Origin: Serratia marcescens
GTDB taxonomy: Bacteria; Pseudomonadota; Gammaproteobacteria; Enterobacterales; Enterobacteriaceae
NCBI RefSeq assembly: GCF_001902635.1
Contig: NZ_MJAO01000010.1
Location: 1 to 64,000, forward strand
Length of the DNA stretch: 64,000 nucleotides
Reading direction: 5' to 3'
In this document: positions 33,092 through 42,798 of the stretch, in pieces
Numbering within the stretch: position 1 is the first letter of the stretch
Layout of the letters: every line of letters begins with the position of its first letter
Program-made: the position numbers and the translations under genes
Notes under the pieces: generated by a model
Told to the model about the DNA's origin: nothing
Databases searched by the model: none
The model's input: only the letters and a program-made list of their open reading frames with translations

Positions 33092-35296
33092 ATGAACGGT
33101 TCAATCGTAATTTCTGGTATGGGGCTATACACCCCACCTGTTACTGAATTAAACGAATTAACACGTTTTTCTACAGACCATCATCGGTTAATTAACAACC
33201 ATGAATATAATGAGTTGGGGATTAAGAATGCAACCGTGTCCGTATTCGATAAAAAGTGTACGGAACCTTTTGGCAAGCAAGGTTGGGTGAATAATGCCTC
33301 CATTTTTGCCTTAAGAGCGGCGGAAGCCGCTGTCAAAGACGCGGGAATAAACCTGGCAGAGTACGATGCGAGTCGAATATCTGTCGTATTAGGCAGCTAT
33401 AATTCCGGCACCGACAGCTATGTAAAAATGTTTAATAAGATGCTGAACAATGAGCAGGACACCGTATCGTACGGTGAACTGATGTCCTCAATGTTATCCC
33501 ATTGCGGGAACGCCATTGCCGCGCGTTACAATATCCAAGGGAAGAAAATTATCGTATCTTCCGCTTGCTCTTCGAGCTTAACCGCAGTAGGGATCGCGAC
33601 GGATCTGCTTCACTCCGATAAAGCGGATGTGGTGATTTGCGGAGGTTCTGATTGCGTTGATCTCCCCGTGGTGGCCGGCTTCAACAGCCTAAGTGCGTTA
33701 AATGAAGGCCGCTGCTCGCCGTTTTCTAAACCCGCAGGGATCAACTTAGGGGAGGGGGCGGGCATCCTCATACTCACCAAGAACAAAGATAATGCTCATA
33801 ATAAGTGGCTAATCACCGGCTACGGGGCCTCCAGCGATGCGTATCACGAAACCTCCCCAGAGCCGAATGGCGTTGGGGCGATTCAAGCCATTGATGCGGC
33901 ATTATCGGCTGCAGGCCTGAGCAGAAATGATGTCGATTTGATTTCAGCGCATGCTACCGGCACGGGGGCAAACGATATCCCAGAGTCAAAAGCGTACGAG
34001 AAATTATTTGGTCTCGATGTGCCAATCAGCGTAATGAAGCCATTTTACGGCCATACCTTAGGGGCATCTGGCATCGTAGAACTGATTAGTGTCTTGTCCT
34101 TGCTGGATGTGGGCATCACGCCAGAAAACAACAACCTGAGAGAGCTGCGAGAAGGGTGCAGCCCCATAAACCTGAACTACAGGGATTACCCTAGCGATAA
34201 AGTCCGTACCGTCCTGGCCAGCAGTTTTGGCTTTGGTGGCAGTAACAGTGCCGTTGTTGTGACTAAGCAAACGAATGAACGAGAACCCAAATACACTAAG
34301 TCAGCAATACCTATCCTGAAAGCAAGCGCGAATGACGGGGTGGCAAAGACGGTTATTGACACAACAATGGGCGTTGTTAAGGACGAATGCAAAATTCATT
34401 TGCAAGACAAAAGGTTCAAACGCGATTCACCGGAAATCAAATATTGCATCGAGTCGGTAGGCGATGTGATGAATGGTTTTGAACAGGCCTTACAAAGTAA
34501 TGCCAGAGCAGGGGTGGTTACTGGCAACTCGCAACGCCCACAACGATGTCTAGAAAGTTTCCTAACGTCGATCTATGAGGGTGATCCCAAGTATGCAAGC
34601 GCGCGCCACTTTCCAGGACATATTGTCAGTGCCACTTGTGGTCAGGTGTCTATCGCGCACAAGATTATCGGTCACTCAACGGTGCTGTGCAGTCCGACAG
34701 CGGCGTTCGAGTATACCGTGGATCTGCTGAGAAGTGATACGCAAGATTTTATGATTGCCTGTTCAAGTGACGATGTGACACCGGTTCAAGAAAATCTTAT
34801 TCATCAATTTATTGCCGCGCCAGACTATACGATGGCCAAAGGAAGTGCGGCCCTTCTTCTTTCGAGCCGGGAGCAACTTTCCAAATGTGATCATGCGCCC
34901 GCAGCGTGGGTTCGAAGCATGCTTCATTCGTCCTACAACGGATTGGTACTCAGGAATGATGAAAAGTTCTATCGCCTCCTGGAACGACTCATCCTCGAAT
35001 CTTGTGAAGAAGCCTGCATTAGTTTGACTGAAATAGAGCTGTGTCTCGTATCAAATGCGTTGGTGGACAACGGCATCGTCGACGGGGTGAAGCACGTGTT
35101 GAGCCAATACCACCCCCATCTGGTTGTGGAGAGTAAGAATGACAAGAGGCTCTCATCCGACTTTATGACACATATCGTTGACGCAACGGAGATGATTTCG
35201 ACGGGCGTCAAGAGCAATGTATTGGTGATATCCATTGATCTGTCTTCTAATGTGGGAGCATGCATCATTTCTGGTAAAGACTGTCTGGTGAGGTAG
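33092..35296 (+). CDS. admD: AdmD, fused ketosynthase/chain-length-factor
   Basis: 734 residues in two ketosynthase-like halves. The first (1 to about 395) is an active KS with Cys159 (SSACSSS), His287 (AHATGTG) and His321 (YGHTLGAS). The second (about 430-734) keeps the fold, but the Cys position reads CSPTAAFEY, as in chain-length factors. This is a type II-style KS-CLF pair fused in one chain. It should set the length of the unsaturated C8 acyl unit. It starts 20 nt after admC with TAAGGTAGG upstream. Confidence 0.9.
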   Translation: MNGSIVISGMGLYTPPVTELNELTRFSTDHHRLINNHEYNELGIKNATVSVFDKKCTEPFGKQGWVNNASIFALRAAEAAVKDAGINLAEYDASRISVVLGSYNSGTDSYVKMFNKMLNNEQDTVSYGELMSSMLSHCGNAIAARYNIQGKKIIVSSACSSSLTAVGIATDLLHSDKADVVICGGSDCVDLPVVAGFNSLSALNEGRCSPFSKPAGINLGEGAGILILTKNKDNAHNKWLITGYGASSDAYHETSPEPNGVGAIQAIDAALSAAGLSRNDVDLISAHATGTGANDIPESKAYEKLFGLDVPISVMKPFYGHTLGASGIVELISVLSLLDVGITPENNNLRELREGCSPINLNYRDYPSDKVRTVLASSFGFGGSNSAVVVTKQTNEREPKYTKSAIPILKASANDGVAKTVIDTTMGVVKDECKIHLQDKRFKRDSPEIKYCIESVGDVMNGFEQALQSNARAGVVTGNSQRPQRCLESFLTSIYEGDPKYASARHFPGHIVSATCGQVSIAHKIIGHSTVLCSPTAAFEYTVDLLRSDTQDFMIACSSDDVTPVQENLIHQFIAAPDYTMAKGSAALLLSSREQLSKCDHAPAAWVRSMLHSSYNGLVLRNDEKFYRLLERLILESCEEACISLTEIELCLVSNALVDNGIVDGVKHVLSQYHPHLVVESKNDKRLSSDFMTHIVDATEMISTGVKSNVLVISIDLSSNVGACIISGKDCLVR

Positions 35297-35418
35297 TTTT
35301 TATTAATGAAAAGGATAGGCAGTGCTTTGATTTTATTGTAGAGAGTGAAGCGTTCTGCCGCCTTTCCATTCAAATTCTGCTTTCTGATTGAATATTATAA
35401 GGTCTTGGGGGGAGGGTT

Positions 35419-35751
35419 ATGAGCTACAAAAATACGCATGGGGCTATTATTGACACCGTCTCTAATGGATCATTCTCTATGCTATTTAACAGCGACTGTC
35501 TTTTTTTTGAAGGGCATTTTCCTAATAACCCGGTTGTTCCGGGTGTGCTGTTGTTAGATACCATATATGGCAATCTGCTCAAAATAGGGACATCGGATAT
35601 TGTTGGGATTGATAATGCACGGTTTTACAATACCGTCCTGCCCAACGAAAAAGTCATCGTTAAAATCAATGATATGCCGGGTAAAGTCGTTTGCACCGTC
35701 AAAAATGACACAGGCAAAGTACTCAAAGTCAGTTACATAAAAGCGCAATAA
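35419..35751 (+). CDS. admE: AdmE, FabZ-like hot-dog dehydratase
   Basis: A short (110-residue) hot-dog protein with the clear dehydratase motif FFEGHFPNNPVVPGV; His33 is the catalytic His. The position of the FabZ catalytic Glu, 14 residues on, holds Asp47 (as in FabA). It should remove water from beta-hydroxyacyl-AdmA to form the polyene. A GGGGGGAGGG ribosome-binding site precedes the ATG. A 121-nt gap separates it from admD. AdmG is a second hot-dog protein with the opposite active-site loss. Confidence 0.85.
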   Translation: MSYKNTHGAIIDTVSNGSFSMLFNSDCLFFEGHFPNNPVVPGVLLLDTIYGNLLKIGTSDIVGIDNARFYNTVLPNEKVIVKINDMPGKVVCTVKNDTGKVLKVSYIKAQ

Positions 35752-35752
35752 T

Positions 35753-36580
35753 ATGATCGATTACTCAACTCAATCAGATATTACGGCCTTAGGCGATGCG
35801 GCGTCTCATCTCGACGTGGATGGAGACTCTCTCCTGAGTATTGCTCAACGTTGTCGGAATCTTGTCGAGCATCAAAGCGGTGTCAATGCTCACAAGATCC
35901 CTTTGTTCCGGCACAAAGACTACGAACTGCGAACGGTTACGGAAGTCCTACAAGAAGCGAAGAGACGAGGGCTGGATTCAAGAATAGAGAATCCTTTTGA
36001 AAAGAAAATAATTGGCAATTGCCAAACCATTTCATTGCTATGCCTTGGCATCATGCGTGAGTTGTCGATCCCGGCACGCTATCGATTCTGCCTGTGTGAA
36101 TATTTTGAACCCAATTCCTATGCGGAACACATAGTCCTTGAATACTGGTGTGCTTCAAATGAAAAATGGCAGATCCTAGACCCAACTGTCACGCACGAGA
36201 TCGTTGAGAAAAACCAAACTCAACCCTTTGTCGATTTTGAATTCGATAACATTCCGAGAAACAAGTCCAATCTCTTTACCGATCTCTGGAAAAAGTATCG
36301 GTGCGGTGATTTAGATCTCGATGCCATTCACCATCGTTCGTACAGAAAGATCCTTGGGCTAGAACGATTCGTGTGGAGGACGCTGCAGGACGTTTTGGCT
36401 TTACATAAAGTGGAACTGTTTTACTGGGACTACTTTGACTTTAAGCAGTATGTGAACGAACCTCAATTAGTGGACGAGATCATTGAAAGTATCGATGAAA
36501 GTCAAAAAGAGATGAACAGCATTAATCTTGAATTTGAAGGGTTCATTAACTTCCATCCGTATCAAAGAGATTACAAGTAA
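35753..36580 (+). CDS. admF: AdmF, transglutaminase-like amide synthase
   Basis: A 275-residue transglutaminase-like protein with a full triad: Cys90 in GNCQT, His126 in AEHIVLEYW, Asp143 in ILDPT. AdmF is known to form the first amide bond of andrimid, moving the octatrienoyl group from AdmA to beta-Phe on AdmI in place of a normal condensation domain. It begins 1 nt after the admE stop and its stop overlaps the admG ATG (TAATG), so the three are tightly coupled. Confidence 0.92.
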   Translation: MIDYSTQSDITALGDAASHLDVDGDSLLSIAQRCRNLVEHQSGVNAHKIPLFRHKDYELRTVTEVLQEAKRRGLDSRIENPFEKKIIGNCQTISLLCLGIMRELSIPARYRFCLCEYFEPNSYAEHIVLEYWCASNEKWQILDPTVTHEIVEKNQTQPFVDFEFDNIPRNKSNLFTDLWKKYRCGDLDLDAIHHRSYRKILGLERFVWRTLQDVLALHKVELFYWDYFDFKQYVNEPQLVDEIIESIDESQKEMNSINLEFEGFINFHPYQRDYK

Positions 36581-36975
36581 TGCTAGATTTTATGAAGGGG
36601 GCTCATGCTCAACCTTTTTCTTTTATTGGAACTGTTGAGGATATGTCAGAGCATGAAATGACGGCTAGGGCGGATTTCTCTGAAGAGAAGACATACAAGC
36701 AGTGTTGCCAGAACGCATGGCCTCTGATTGTCGAATCATTAGCTCAGGCAGCTGGCATTCATATAAAAAACCGACTGGATCCTGATTACAATGGCTATTT
36801 AGTCGGTTTGGATGATCTCCATGTTCAGCAATCTGGCGATATTATGCCCGACTACCGCTTAGTCACAAAAATGGTCAGCCGTCTTGATAAGAAATATTTA
36901 TATCACTGCGAAGCGTTCACCAGCACCAACCACTCGATCCTATCTTGTCACATTCTGCTGTCTAACTCAGATTGA
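36580..36975 (+). CDS. admG: AdmG, hot-dog fold dehydratase-like partner
   Basis: A 131-residue FabZ/FabA-like protein. It keeps the central-helix motif PLIVESLAQAAG with Glu52, like FabZ. The GHFP His motif is missing, and Thr38 falls near the His position. Alone it looks incomplete, but paired with AdmE (His present) it could form a mixed dehydratase site. The start overlaps the admF stop by one base. Confidence 0.8.
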   Translation: MLDFMKGAHAQPFSFIGTVEDMSEHEMTARADFSEEKTYKQCCQNAWPLIVESLAQAAGIHIKNRLDPDYNGYLVGLDDLHVQQSGDIMPDYRLVTKMVSRLDKKYLYHCEAFTSTNHSILSCHILLSNSD

Positions 36976-37210
36976 AACTGATTCCCTTAATGGGCATCCC
37001 AGGAACGTGAGTATTCCAATTCGATGAAAATTGCATTGAATGCAAAGCGCAGCGCTGTTAACCCGTTAGTCTGCACGGTTTGAGATGTATTTTAATTTAA
37101 AATACGGAGTTTTATTTTTATCATGTCGTCAGAAAAAACTTACAGTTAACACATGTAACGGGTCTCTACGTTTATAACGCGTCGACATTAAACGAAAAAC
37201 CGCCCAAGCT

Positions 37211-37228
37211 GCATTTATATTTAAATGC
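37211..37228. repeat. Inverted repeat in the admG-admH gap
   Basis: GCATTTA-TATT-TAAATGC is a perfect 7-bp dyad, 41 nt before the admH start, in a 293-nt AT-rich gap. It is a possible regulatory site or internal promoter region. No terminator T-run follows. Confidence 0.45.
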
Positions 37229-37268
37229 GGCGGGGCTAATGCTAGTAGAAAATAATTGGTGGATGAAC

Positions 37269-38894
37269 ATGAGTATTGCAAACGAAAGTTATAATAAATC
37301 TGTTGTTTCTCGTGAAGAAAACGTGTCTCAAGTTGAAATGACAAGCTTCCACATCTCATCGGGTAAAGATGTTTCCTTGGAGGAGATCGCATACGCGGCG
37401 AGGCATCATCAACCTGTCACCGTCGATGAGGGCGTCGTAAATAGGGTAACAAAATCGCGCGACATCCTGGAGAAGATGGTGTCAGACGACCGAGTGATTT
37501 ACGGCGTCAATACGAGTATGGGGGGGTTCGTCAACTATATCGTTCCTATTGCTAAAGCCAATGAGCTACAGAACAACTTAATTAATGCCGTCGCAACCAA
37601 TGTGGGGAAATATTTCGACGATACGACGGTCCGGGCCGCGATGCTGGCGCGCATCGTCTCATTGTCTCGTGGCAATTCGGCCATTTCGATCGCTAACTTC
37701 AAGAAGTTAATCGAAATTTATAACCAGGGGGTAGTCCCCTGCATCCCTGAAAAAGGTTCGCTAGGGACAAGTGGCGATCTGGGGCCGCTGGCAGCCATTG
37801 CGCTGGTTTGCACAGGCCAGTGGAAAGCGCGTTATCAAGGCGAGCAGATGAGCGGGGCCGCAGCGCTCAAAAAAGCGGGGATCTCGCCGATGGAGCTCAG
37901 CTTTAAAGAAGGCCTGGCCCTGATCAATGGCACGTCAGCCATGGTGGGTTTAGGGGTATTACTGTATGACGAAGCGAAACAGCTATTCGACACCTACCTG
38001 ACCGTTACCTCGTTGTCGATTGAAGGTCTACACGGGAAAATGAAACCGTTTGAACCCGCCGTACACCGCATGAAGCCGCATCCAGGGCAGCTTGACGTTG
38101 CCACCACCATATGGGACACATTGGCTGATTCGTCGCTGGCCGTGAATGAGCATGAAGTCGAAAAGATGATTGCTGAGGAAATGGATGGCTTAGTCAAAGC
38201 AAGTAATCATCAGATCGAGGACGCGTATTCGGTCCGTTGTACACCTCAAATTCTTGGACCCGTTGCGGATAGCCTCAAGAATATTAAACAGACGTTGATT
38301 AACGAGCTGAACTCTTCCAACGACAACCCGTTGATTGATCAAACTACCGAGGAGGTATTCCATAATGGGCACTTCCATGGTCAATACGTATCAATGGCCA
38401 TGGATCACCTGAATATTGCGCTGGTGACGATCATGAACCTGGCCAACCGTCGCATCGACCGATTTATGGATAAGTCCAACAGCAACGGTTTACCCCCGTT
38501 TCTGTGCGCAGAAAATGCGGGATTACGTTTGGGGCTGATGGGCGGCCAATTTATGACCGCGTCGATTACCGCCGAATCCAGAGCTTCCTGTATGCCGATG
38601 TCAATACAGTCGCTTAGCACCACCGGAGACTTTCAAGACATTGTCTCCTTTGGATTGGTTGCCGCACGCCGCGTAAGAGAACAGTTAAAGAATCTCAAAT
38701 ATGTGGTCTCGTTCGAATTACTGTGTGCTTGTCAGGCTGTCGATATTCGTGGCGCTGCCGGCTTATCGAAACGAACGCGTGTGCTCTACGAACAAACTCG
38801 CACGCTTGTGCCTTATCTGGCAGAAGATAAAACCATTACAGATTACATCGAATCCATTGCTCACACCGTGTTAACGAAAAATCGCGATATTTAA
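37269..38894 (+). CDS. admH: AdmH, MIO-dependent phenylalanine 2,3-aminomutase
   Basis: A 541-residue enzyme of the ammonia-lyase/aminomutase family. The MIO cofactor forms from Thr167-Ser168-Gly169 in GSLGTSGDLGPLAA. Most lyases have Ala-Ser-Gly, while the Pantoea andrimid aminomutase has Thr-Ser-Gly at exactly these numbers. Tyr in VIYGVNTSMGG and NDNPLID are other active-site parts. It converts L-Phe to beta-Phe for andrimid. I choose the ATG at 37269 because it reproduces that numbering. ATGs 6 and 30 nt upstream in frame are possible. Confidence 0.95.
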   Translation: MSIANESYNKSVVSREENVSQVEMTSFHISSGKDVSLEEIAYAARHHQPVTVDEGVVNRVTKSRDILEKMVSDDRVIYGVNTSMGGFVNYIVPIAKANELQNNLINAVATNVGKYFDDTTVRAAMLARIVSLSRGNSAISIANFKKLIEIYNQGVVPCIPEKGSLGTSGDLGPLAAIALVCTGQWKARYQGEQMSGAAALKKAGISPMELSFKEGLALINGTSAMVGLGVLLYDEAKQLFDTYLTVTSLSIEGLHGKMKPFEPAVHRMKPHPGQLDVATTIWDTLADSSLAVNEHEVEKMIAEEMDGLVKASNHQIEDAYSVRCTPQILGPVADSLKNIKQTLINELNSSNDNPLIDQTTEEVFHNGHFHGQYVSMAMDHLNIALVTIMNLANRRIDRFMDKSNSNGLPPFLCAENAGLRLGLMGGQFMTASITAESRASCMPMSIQSLSTTGDFQDIVSFGLVAARRVREQLKNLKYVVSFELLCACQAVDIRGAAGLSKRTRVLYEQTRTLVPYLAEDKTITDYIESIAHTVLTKNRDI

Positions 38895-38953
38895 CGATGG
38901 GAGCGATAACGATCGTGACTTAGCCCTCTAAGCCGATCGTGTTGCTGACTTAG

Positions 38954-38975
38954 GTGATCCGCGGTAGCGGATCAC
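38954..38975. repeat. Perfect hairpin between admH and admI
   Basis: GTGATCCGC-GGTA-GCGGATCAC is a 9-bp perfect stem in the 108-nt admH-admI gap. There is no T-run, so it is not a standard terminator. It may protect the transcript 3' end or tune distal expression. Confidence 0.6.
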
Positions 38976-39002
38976 AGAACGAATGATCTTGGATAGCCGA
39001 AT

Positions 39003-39272
39003 ATGGAAAAGCATGAGATTGAACAAGTGCTAAAAAATCAAATTAGGGTAATAAACCACTGCGGTGATAGCGTAGAGATTGCCGGAGAGACTAAATTAAG
39101 GGATATCCTCGATTCGGTGGATATTCTTCAGTTTGTCTTCAACATAAATAAAGAATATGGCCTGTCATTTGGCAATAATATTGGCGATGAAAAGTATTTA
39201 ACCACGTTAGACAAAGTGGTCTCCTGGGTGCACTCTGCAATCAATAAAAAGGCCGAAGATGACAGAAAATAA
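39003..39272 (+). CDS. admI: AdmI, stand-alone carrier protein for beta-Phe
   Basis: An 89-residue carrier protein with Ser38 in ILDSVDILQF. In the described pathway AdmI holds beta-Phe activated by AdmJ and accepts the acyl chain from AdmA through AdmF. It overlaps admJ by 14 nt, fitting a paired adenylation/carrier unit. Confidence 0.9.
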   Translation: MEKHEIEQVLKNQIRVINHCGDSVEIAGETKLRDILDSVDILQFVFNINKEYGLSFGNNIGDEKYLTTLDKVVSWVHSAINKKAEDDRK

Positions 39273-40827
39273 CCTATTGTCGATGATAAGGCGATTTAAG
39301 GGCAATGATAATATTGCTTATTACGATTTTGAAAGGGAAATGACATTTTCAGAGCTGTATTTGGAAATGGTTATGATAATGAATTACCTTGAATCAAGGG
39401 GCGTGACTCAAGGTAAAACAGTTGTTTCATTTTTGGATAAATCATTTTCAGAGTATGCTCTTTTCTATGCGTGCTTATTGCAAGGCGTCGCGTTCTGTCC
39501 ATTAGATAAAAGCCTGCCCGCCAATCGTTTGGCGATGATCATGTCAGATCTTCAACCTGATATGATCATGGCGGAGGATTCCTATATAGGCGAAGAGAAC
39601 GCCTTTAGGCAAAAGTTGTTAATTCCACATGAGTGTATAGTATCTAATGGCAGCACCAGTGCATTAATCGGCGATGATACCCGCTATGAAAGCAATGTGA
39701 CGGATATCGATATGGATACCGTTGCGTACATCATCTTTACTTCCGGGTCGACGGGGAAGCCTAAAGGGGTTCAAATCACGCACGAGAATCTAAATTTTTT
39801 CTTAGGCGCGCTCTATCCTCGGTATGTGAGTGAGCAATCAGAAAATTATCTGTCAATTGGTCCATTGTATTTCGATATGACCATACTCGACAGTATTGTG
39901 CCACCTTTGTATGGGCACTCGGTCTACTTGTATAAGGCGCCTTTCATTCCAGCGATTTTCTCTGGCATCATTGAGAAATATCAGATTACTCGGTTGAGCT
40001 GTGTCCCTTCCGTGCTAGAAATACTTTTACCTCAGCTTAACGAAGCGACGGGGTTTGAGCAGCTTCACTCTCTGAACCTAATCCTGTTTGGCGCTGAAAA
40101 GCCCCACGGGCAGTCTATAAAGACATTACTGGAAAACATTCCTGATCTGAAAGTCATTAATGCATACGGCCCGACAGAAGGGACCATGTGTTGCTTTTCT
40201 TCAGAGATCACTCTCGATAGCTTAGTTGGCGACATCAGTATCGGTAAGCCATTTGATGGCACCCAATACCTGCTCGACACCCGCTCTGGTTTCTCAACTT
40301 CCGGAGAGGGGAAGCTATTGATATCCGGCAAGCAAGTGATGAAAGGATATATTAATCAATCGCAAGTTGATGACCCGTTTATATTTGTTGGTGATGCTCA
40401 ATATTATTGTACCAATGATGTTGTTAAAGTGGATGATGAGGGCGTTTTCTACTTCCTTGGCCGTTCGGATGATGAGGTGAAGCTGAATGGATTTAGAGTT
40501 CACCTTCAGGATGTCGCGGAGAATATCAAGAATACACTGAATATTGGCGATATTTTTCTACATAAGCACACGGATAACAACAAAGACTACTTGGTTCTTT
40601 CATACGAGAATACGTTGCAGGTTAATCCTGAGGAATGTATTTTCTTATTAAGAAAGCGATTGCCGAAATATATGATTCCAAATGTCTTTGCCGTTTTTGA
40701 TTCACTGCCTAAGCTGAGAAACTCAAAGTTAGACAGGAAGAAAGTCAAAGATTCCGTGAACTCAGAGTTCGCCCGTACCAGGGAATGTCTGGCCGATAAA
40801 AAACTTATCTCATTACATATTAAATGA
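39259..40827 (+). CDS. admJ: AdmJ, stand-alone adenylation domain (beta-Phe)
   Basis: 522 residues forming only an adenylation domain: A3 FTSGSTGKPKG, A5 NAYGPTEGT, A7-A8 GRSDDEVKLNGFRV, and the A10 region NSKLDRKK with the catalytic Lys. No carrier domain is attached. The partner is AdmI, whose gene overlaps. The substrate, beta-Phe, is inferred from the position after the aminomutase and from the known pathway. Confidence 0.9.
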   Translation: MTENNLLSMIRRFKGNDNIAYYDFEREMTFSELYLEMVMIMNYLESRGVTQGKTVVSFLDKSFSEYALFYACLLQGVAFCPLDKSLPANRLAMIMSDLQPDMIMAEDSYIGEENAFRQKLLIPHECIVSNGSTSALIGDDTRYESNVTDIDMDTVAYIIFTSGSTGKPKGVQITHENLNFFLGALYPRYVSEQSENYLSIGPLYFDMTILDSIVPPLYGHSVYLYKAPFIPAIFSGIIEKYQITRLSCVPSVLEILLPQLNEATGFEQLHSLNLILFGAEKPHGQSIKTLLENIPDLKVINAYGPTEGTMCCFSSEITLDSLVGDISIGKPFDGTQYLLDTRSGFSTSGEGKLLISGKQVMKGYINQSQVDDPFIFVGDAQYYCTNDVVKVDDEGVFYFLGRSDDEVKLNGFRVHLQDVAENIKNTLNIGDIFLHKHTDNNKDYLVLSYENTLQVNPEECIFLLRKRLPKYMIPNVFAVFDSLPKLRNSKLDRKKVKDSVNSEFARTRECLADKKLISLHIK

Positions 40828-40915
40828 CACAACTTTTGTCCTGCTGAGTCTTCACTCGGAGGCGTAAAAGACTTTTGCGCATTACAAACGATCAAAAAAT
40901 AAGGAGGGGGAATCG

Positions 40916-42604
40916 GTGAGCGACGCTGACTTGAAAAGTTTGCTGCGTACGGTAAGAGCGTATGGTGAACATAAAAACGCGATCGTATTTAATGAGGTAG
41001 CGTATTCTTATAAGGAGTTGGATCGGCACATTGGAATCTGCAATCAAGCAATTTCACACAGCGATATAGCGGTCATTATCAATGTCAAAGATAAACTGAA
41101 AGCCATCGTGCTGATGTTATCTGCCATAGACTGTGGCGTGACATTTATACCGGTTGATGGCGACCGACCCCGTTCGTTTTTGACTAAGATCGCGACGAAG
41201 TTCCCTCAGGTTCGCGTGATTAATGACGTGTGTTTCGATACCGGGCAGATTGACTCACACATCCTGACGCATCATGAGTGCGTGCAGGCACTTCCTCGCG
41301 GTGTTGAGCAAGGGGTGATGTCAATCATGTATACATCTGGCTCCACGGGGGAACCCAAAGGCGTACAGGTCAGGGCGAGTTCCGTGCTCAACTTGCTGCA
41401 TCGACCCTCTTTCATTTCGTTAAGTTGTGAAGACGTTGTGGCGTCTTATTCGTCGTTGTCTTTTGATGCGTCCACCTTCGAAATTTTTACCCCTTTGCTC
41501 TCCGGCGGCACGCTGGTGCTGTTGGATAAAATGGTGGTATTGGATGAAGTGCGTCTTCTTCATGCCATTGAGCAATACAACGTATCCTGTATGTGGATGA
41601 CGGCCGGCCTCTTCAGGAGTCACATGTTGTCCGGTGATTGCCGCGCATTAGCACGTCTCAGACATCTGATCGTCGGTGGAGATAAAGTGGATTTTCACGC
41701 TGCGGTGGCATTTTTGGAACGTTCACCCAGGACGCAGCTATACAACGGTTACGGGCCGACTGAAAACACCGTTTTCACCACCGTTGCGAAGTTAGACCTC
41801 GACAAGTTGAAACGTGAGAAACGGATCCCAATAGGCAAACTGGTTGAAGGCGGGGATTACCTGCTCTTCGATGAGCTTACCGGAAAATACCGCAAATCCG
41901 GCATTGGCAGACTGCATGTGACGGGGAATGGGCTGTCTGTGGGCTACCACGATAACCCCGTTGAAACCGGGAAGGTGTTTACGATGATTGACGGTGTTCG
42001 GTATTACGACACCGGTGACATTGTCGAGTGTACACTGGAGCAAGAATTTTATTTTCTGGGCCGGCAGGACCGCCAAGTTAAACTGAATGGGCACCGAGTC
42101 GAATTAGATGACATTGAAAAGACCATAGAAAGCGATAAGTCTGTTGTGAAAGCACTGTGCTTTTTATGGAAGAACCATCTTGTGTCTTTGATCGAAATAC
42201 AGGATAACACGGCTGGCCTCGATGCGATCACTGCCCGACTGCGAACTCAATTAAGCCCTTTCTCTTTCCCGGACTTTTTTATTGAAAACACGCAGTGGCC
42301 ACTCAATAAGAATGACAAAATAGATACTAAGTACCTGGTCAATAACACGATAAAAAATCTGGAAATGCGTCAAAGCGACTCCGCCGGACTGTCGGTTAAG
42401 CGTGTCGCTGAACAGGTGTTGGATAAGCCTGTTGAGCAGCTTGATATCGGTTTGTTTGATCTTGGCTTTGATTCCTTATCTATGCTCACGTTTAGTCATA
42501 AACTGAATGAGCAATTTGATATTAAAATCAATCTTCTTGACCTGTATACCGCAGGAACTTTGCAAGGTGTGGATAGCTTGGTTGCCGCCAAAGTGAATGC
42601 CTGA
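40916..42604 (+). CDS. admK: AdmK, A-T NRPS protein (probably Val)
   Basis: 562 residues: an adenylation domain with MYTSGSTGEPKG, NGYGPTENT and GRQDRQVKLNGHRV, then a carrier domain with Ser520 in LGFDSLSM. The start is GTG at 40916, supported by an excellent AAGGAGGGGG site; no ATG is nearby. In andrimid the residue after beta-Phe is Val, and AdmK is the likely loader. The module lacks a condensation domain, so a separate enzyme must make the next amide. Confidence 0.88.
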   Translation: MSDADLKSLLRTVRAYGEHKNAIVFNEVAYSYKELDRHIGICNQAISHSDIAVIINVKDKLKAIVLMLSAIDCGVTFIPVDGDRPRSFLTKIATKFPQVRVINDVCFDTGQIDSHILTHHECVQALPRGVEQGVMSIMYTSGSTGEPKGVQVRASSVLNLLHRPSFISLSCEDVVASYSSLSFDASTFEIFTPLLSGGTLVLLDKMVVLDEVRLLHAIEQYNVSCMWMTAGLFRSHMLSGDCRALARLRHLIVGGDKVDFHAAVAFLERSPRTQLYNGYGPTENTVFTTVAKLDLDKLKREKRIPIGKLVEGGDYLLFDELTGKYRKSGIGRLHVTGNGLSVGYHDNPVETGKVFTMIDGVRYYDTGDIVECTLEQEFYFLGRQDRQVKLNGHRVELDDIEKTIESDKSVVKALCFLWKNHLVSLIEIQDNTAGLDAITARLRTQLSPFSFPDFFIENTQWPLNKNDKIDTKYLVNNTIKNLEMRQSDSAGLSVKRVAEQVLDKPVEQLDIGLFDLGFDSLSMLTFSHKLNEQFDIKINLLDLYTAGTLQGVDSLVAAKVNA

Positions 42605-42798
42605 AACAGGTTTTTATGTTGCTGTTCGCGGTTAATGCCATTGAGTTTTTTAATTTTTCTTGTTGCGGCTATGTATTTTAAATTTTAATCAGAGGCATTG
42701 TCTGCTGGGGTGTTAATTACCCGGTGGTAAGTTTTTCTTGCTGATTTATCAATCTAAAAAATCGCCAATATTGGGCGTTATACAAATGGAGCTGTATT

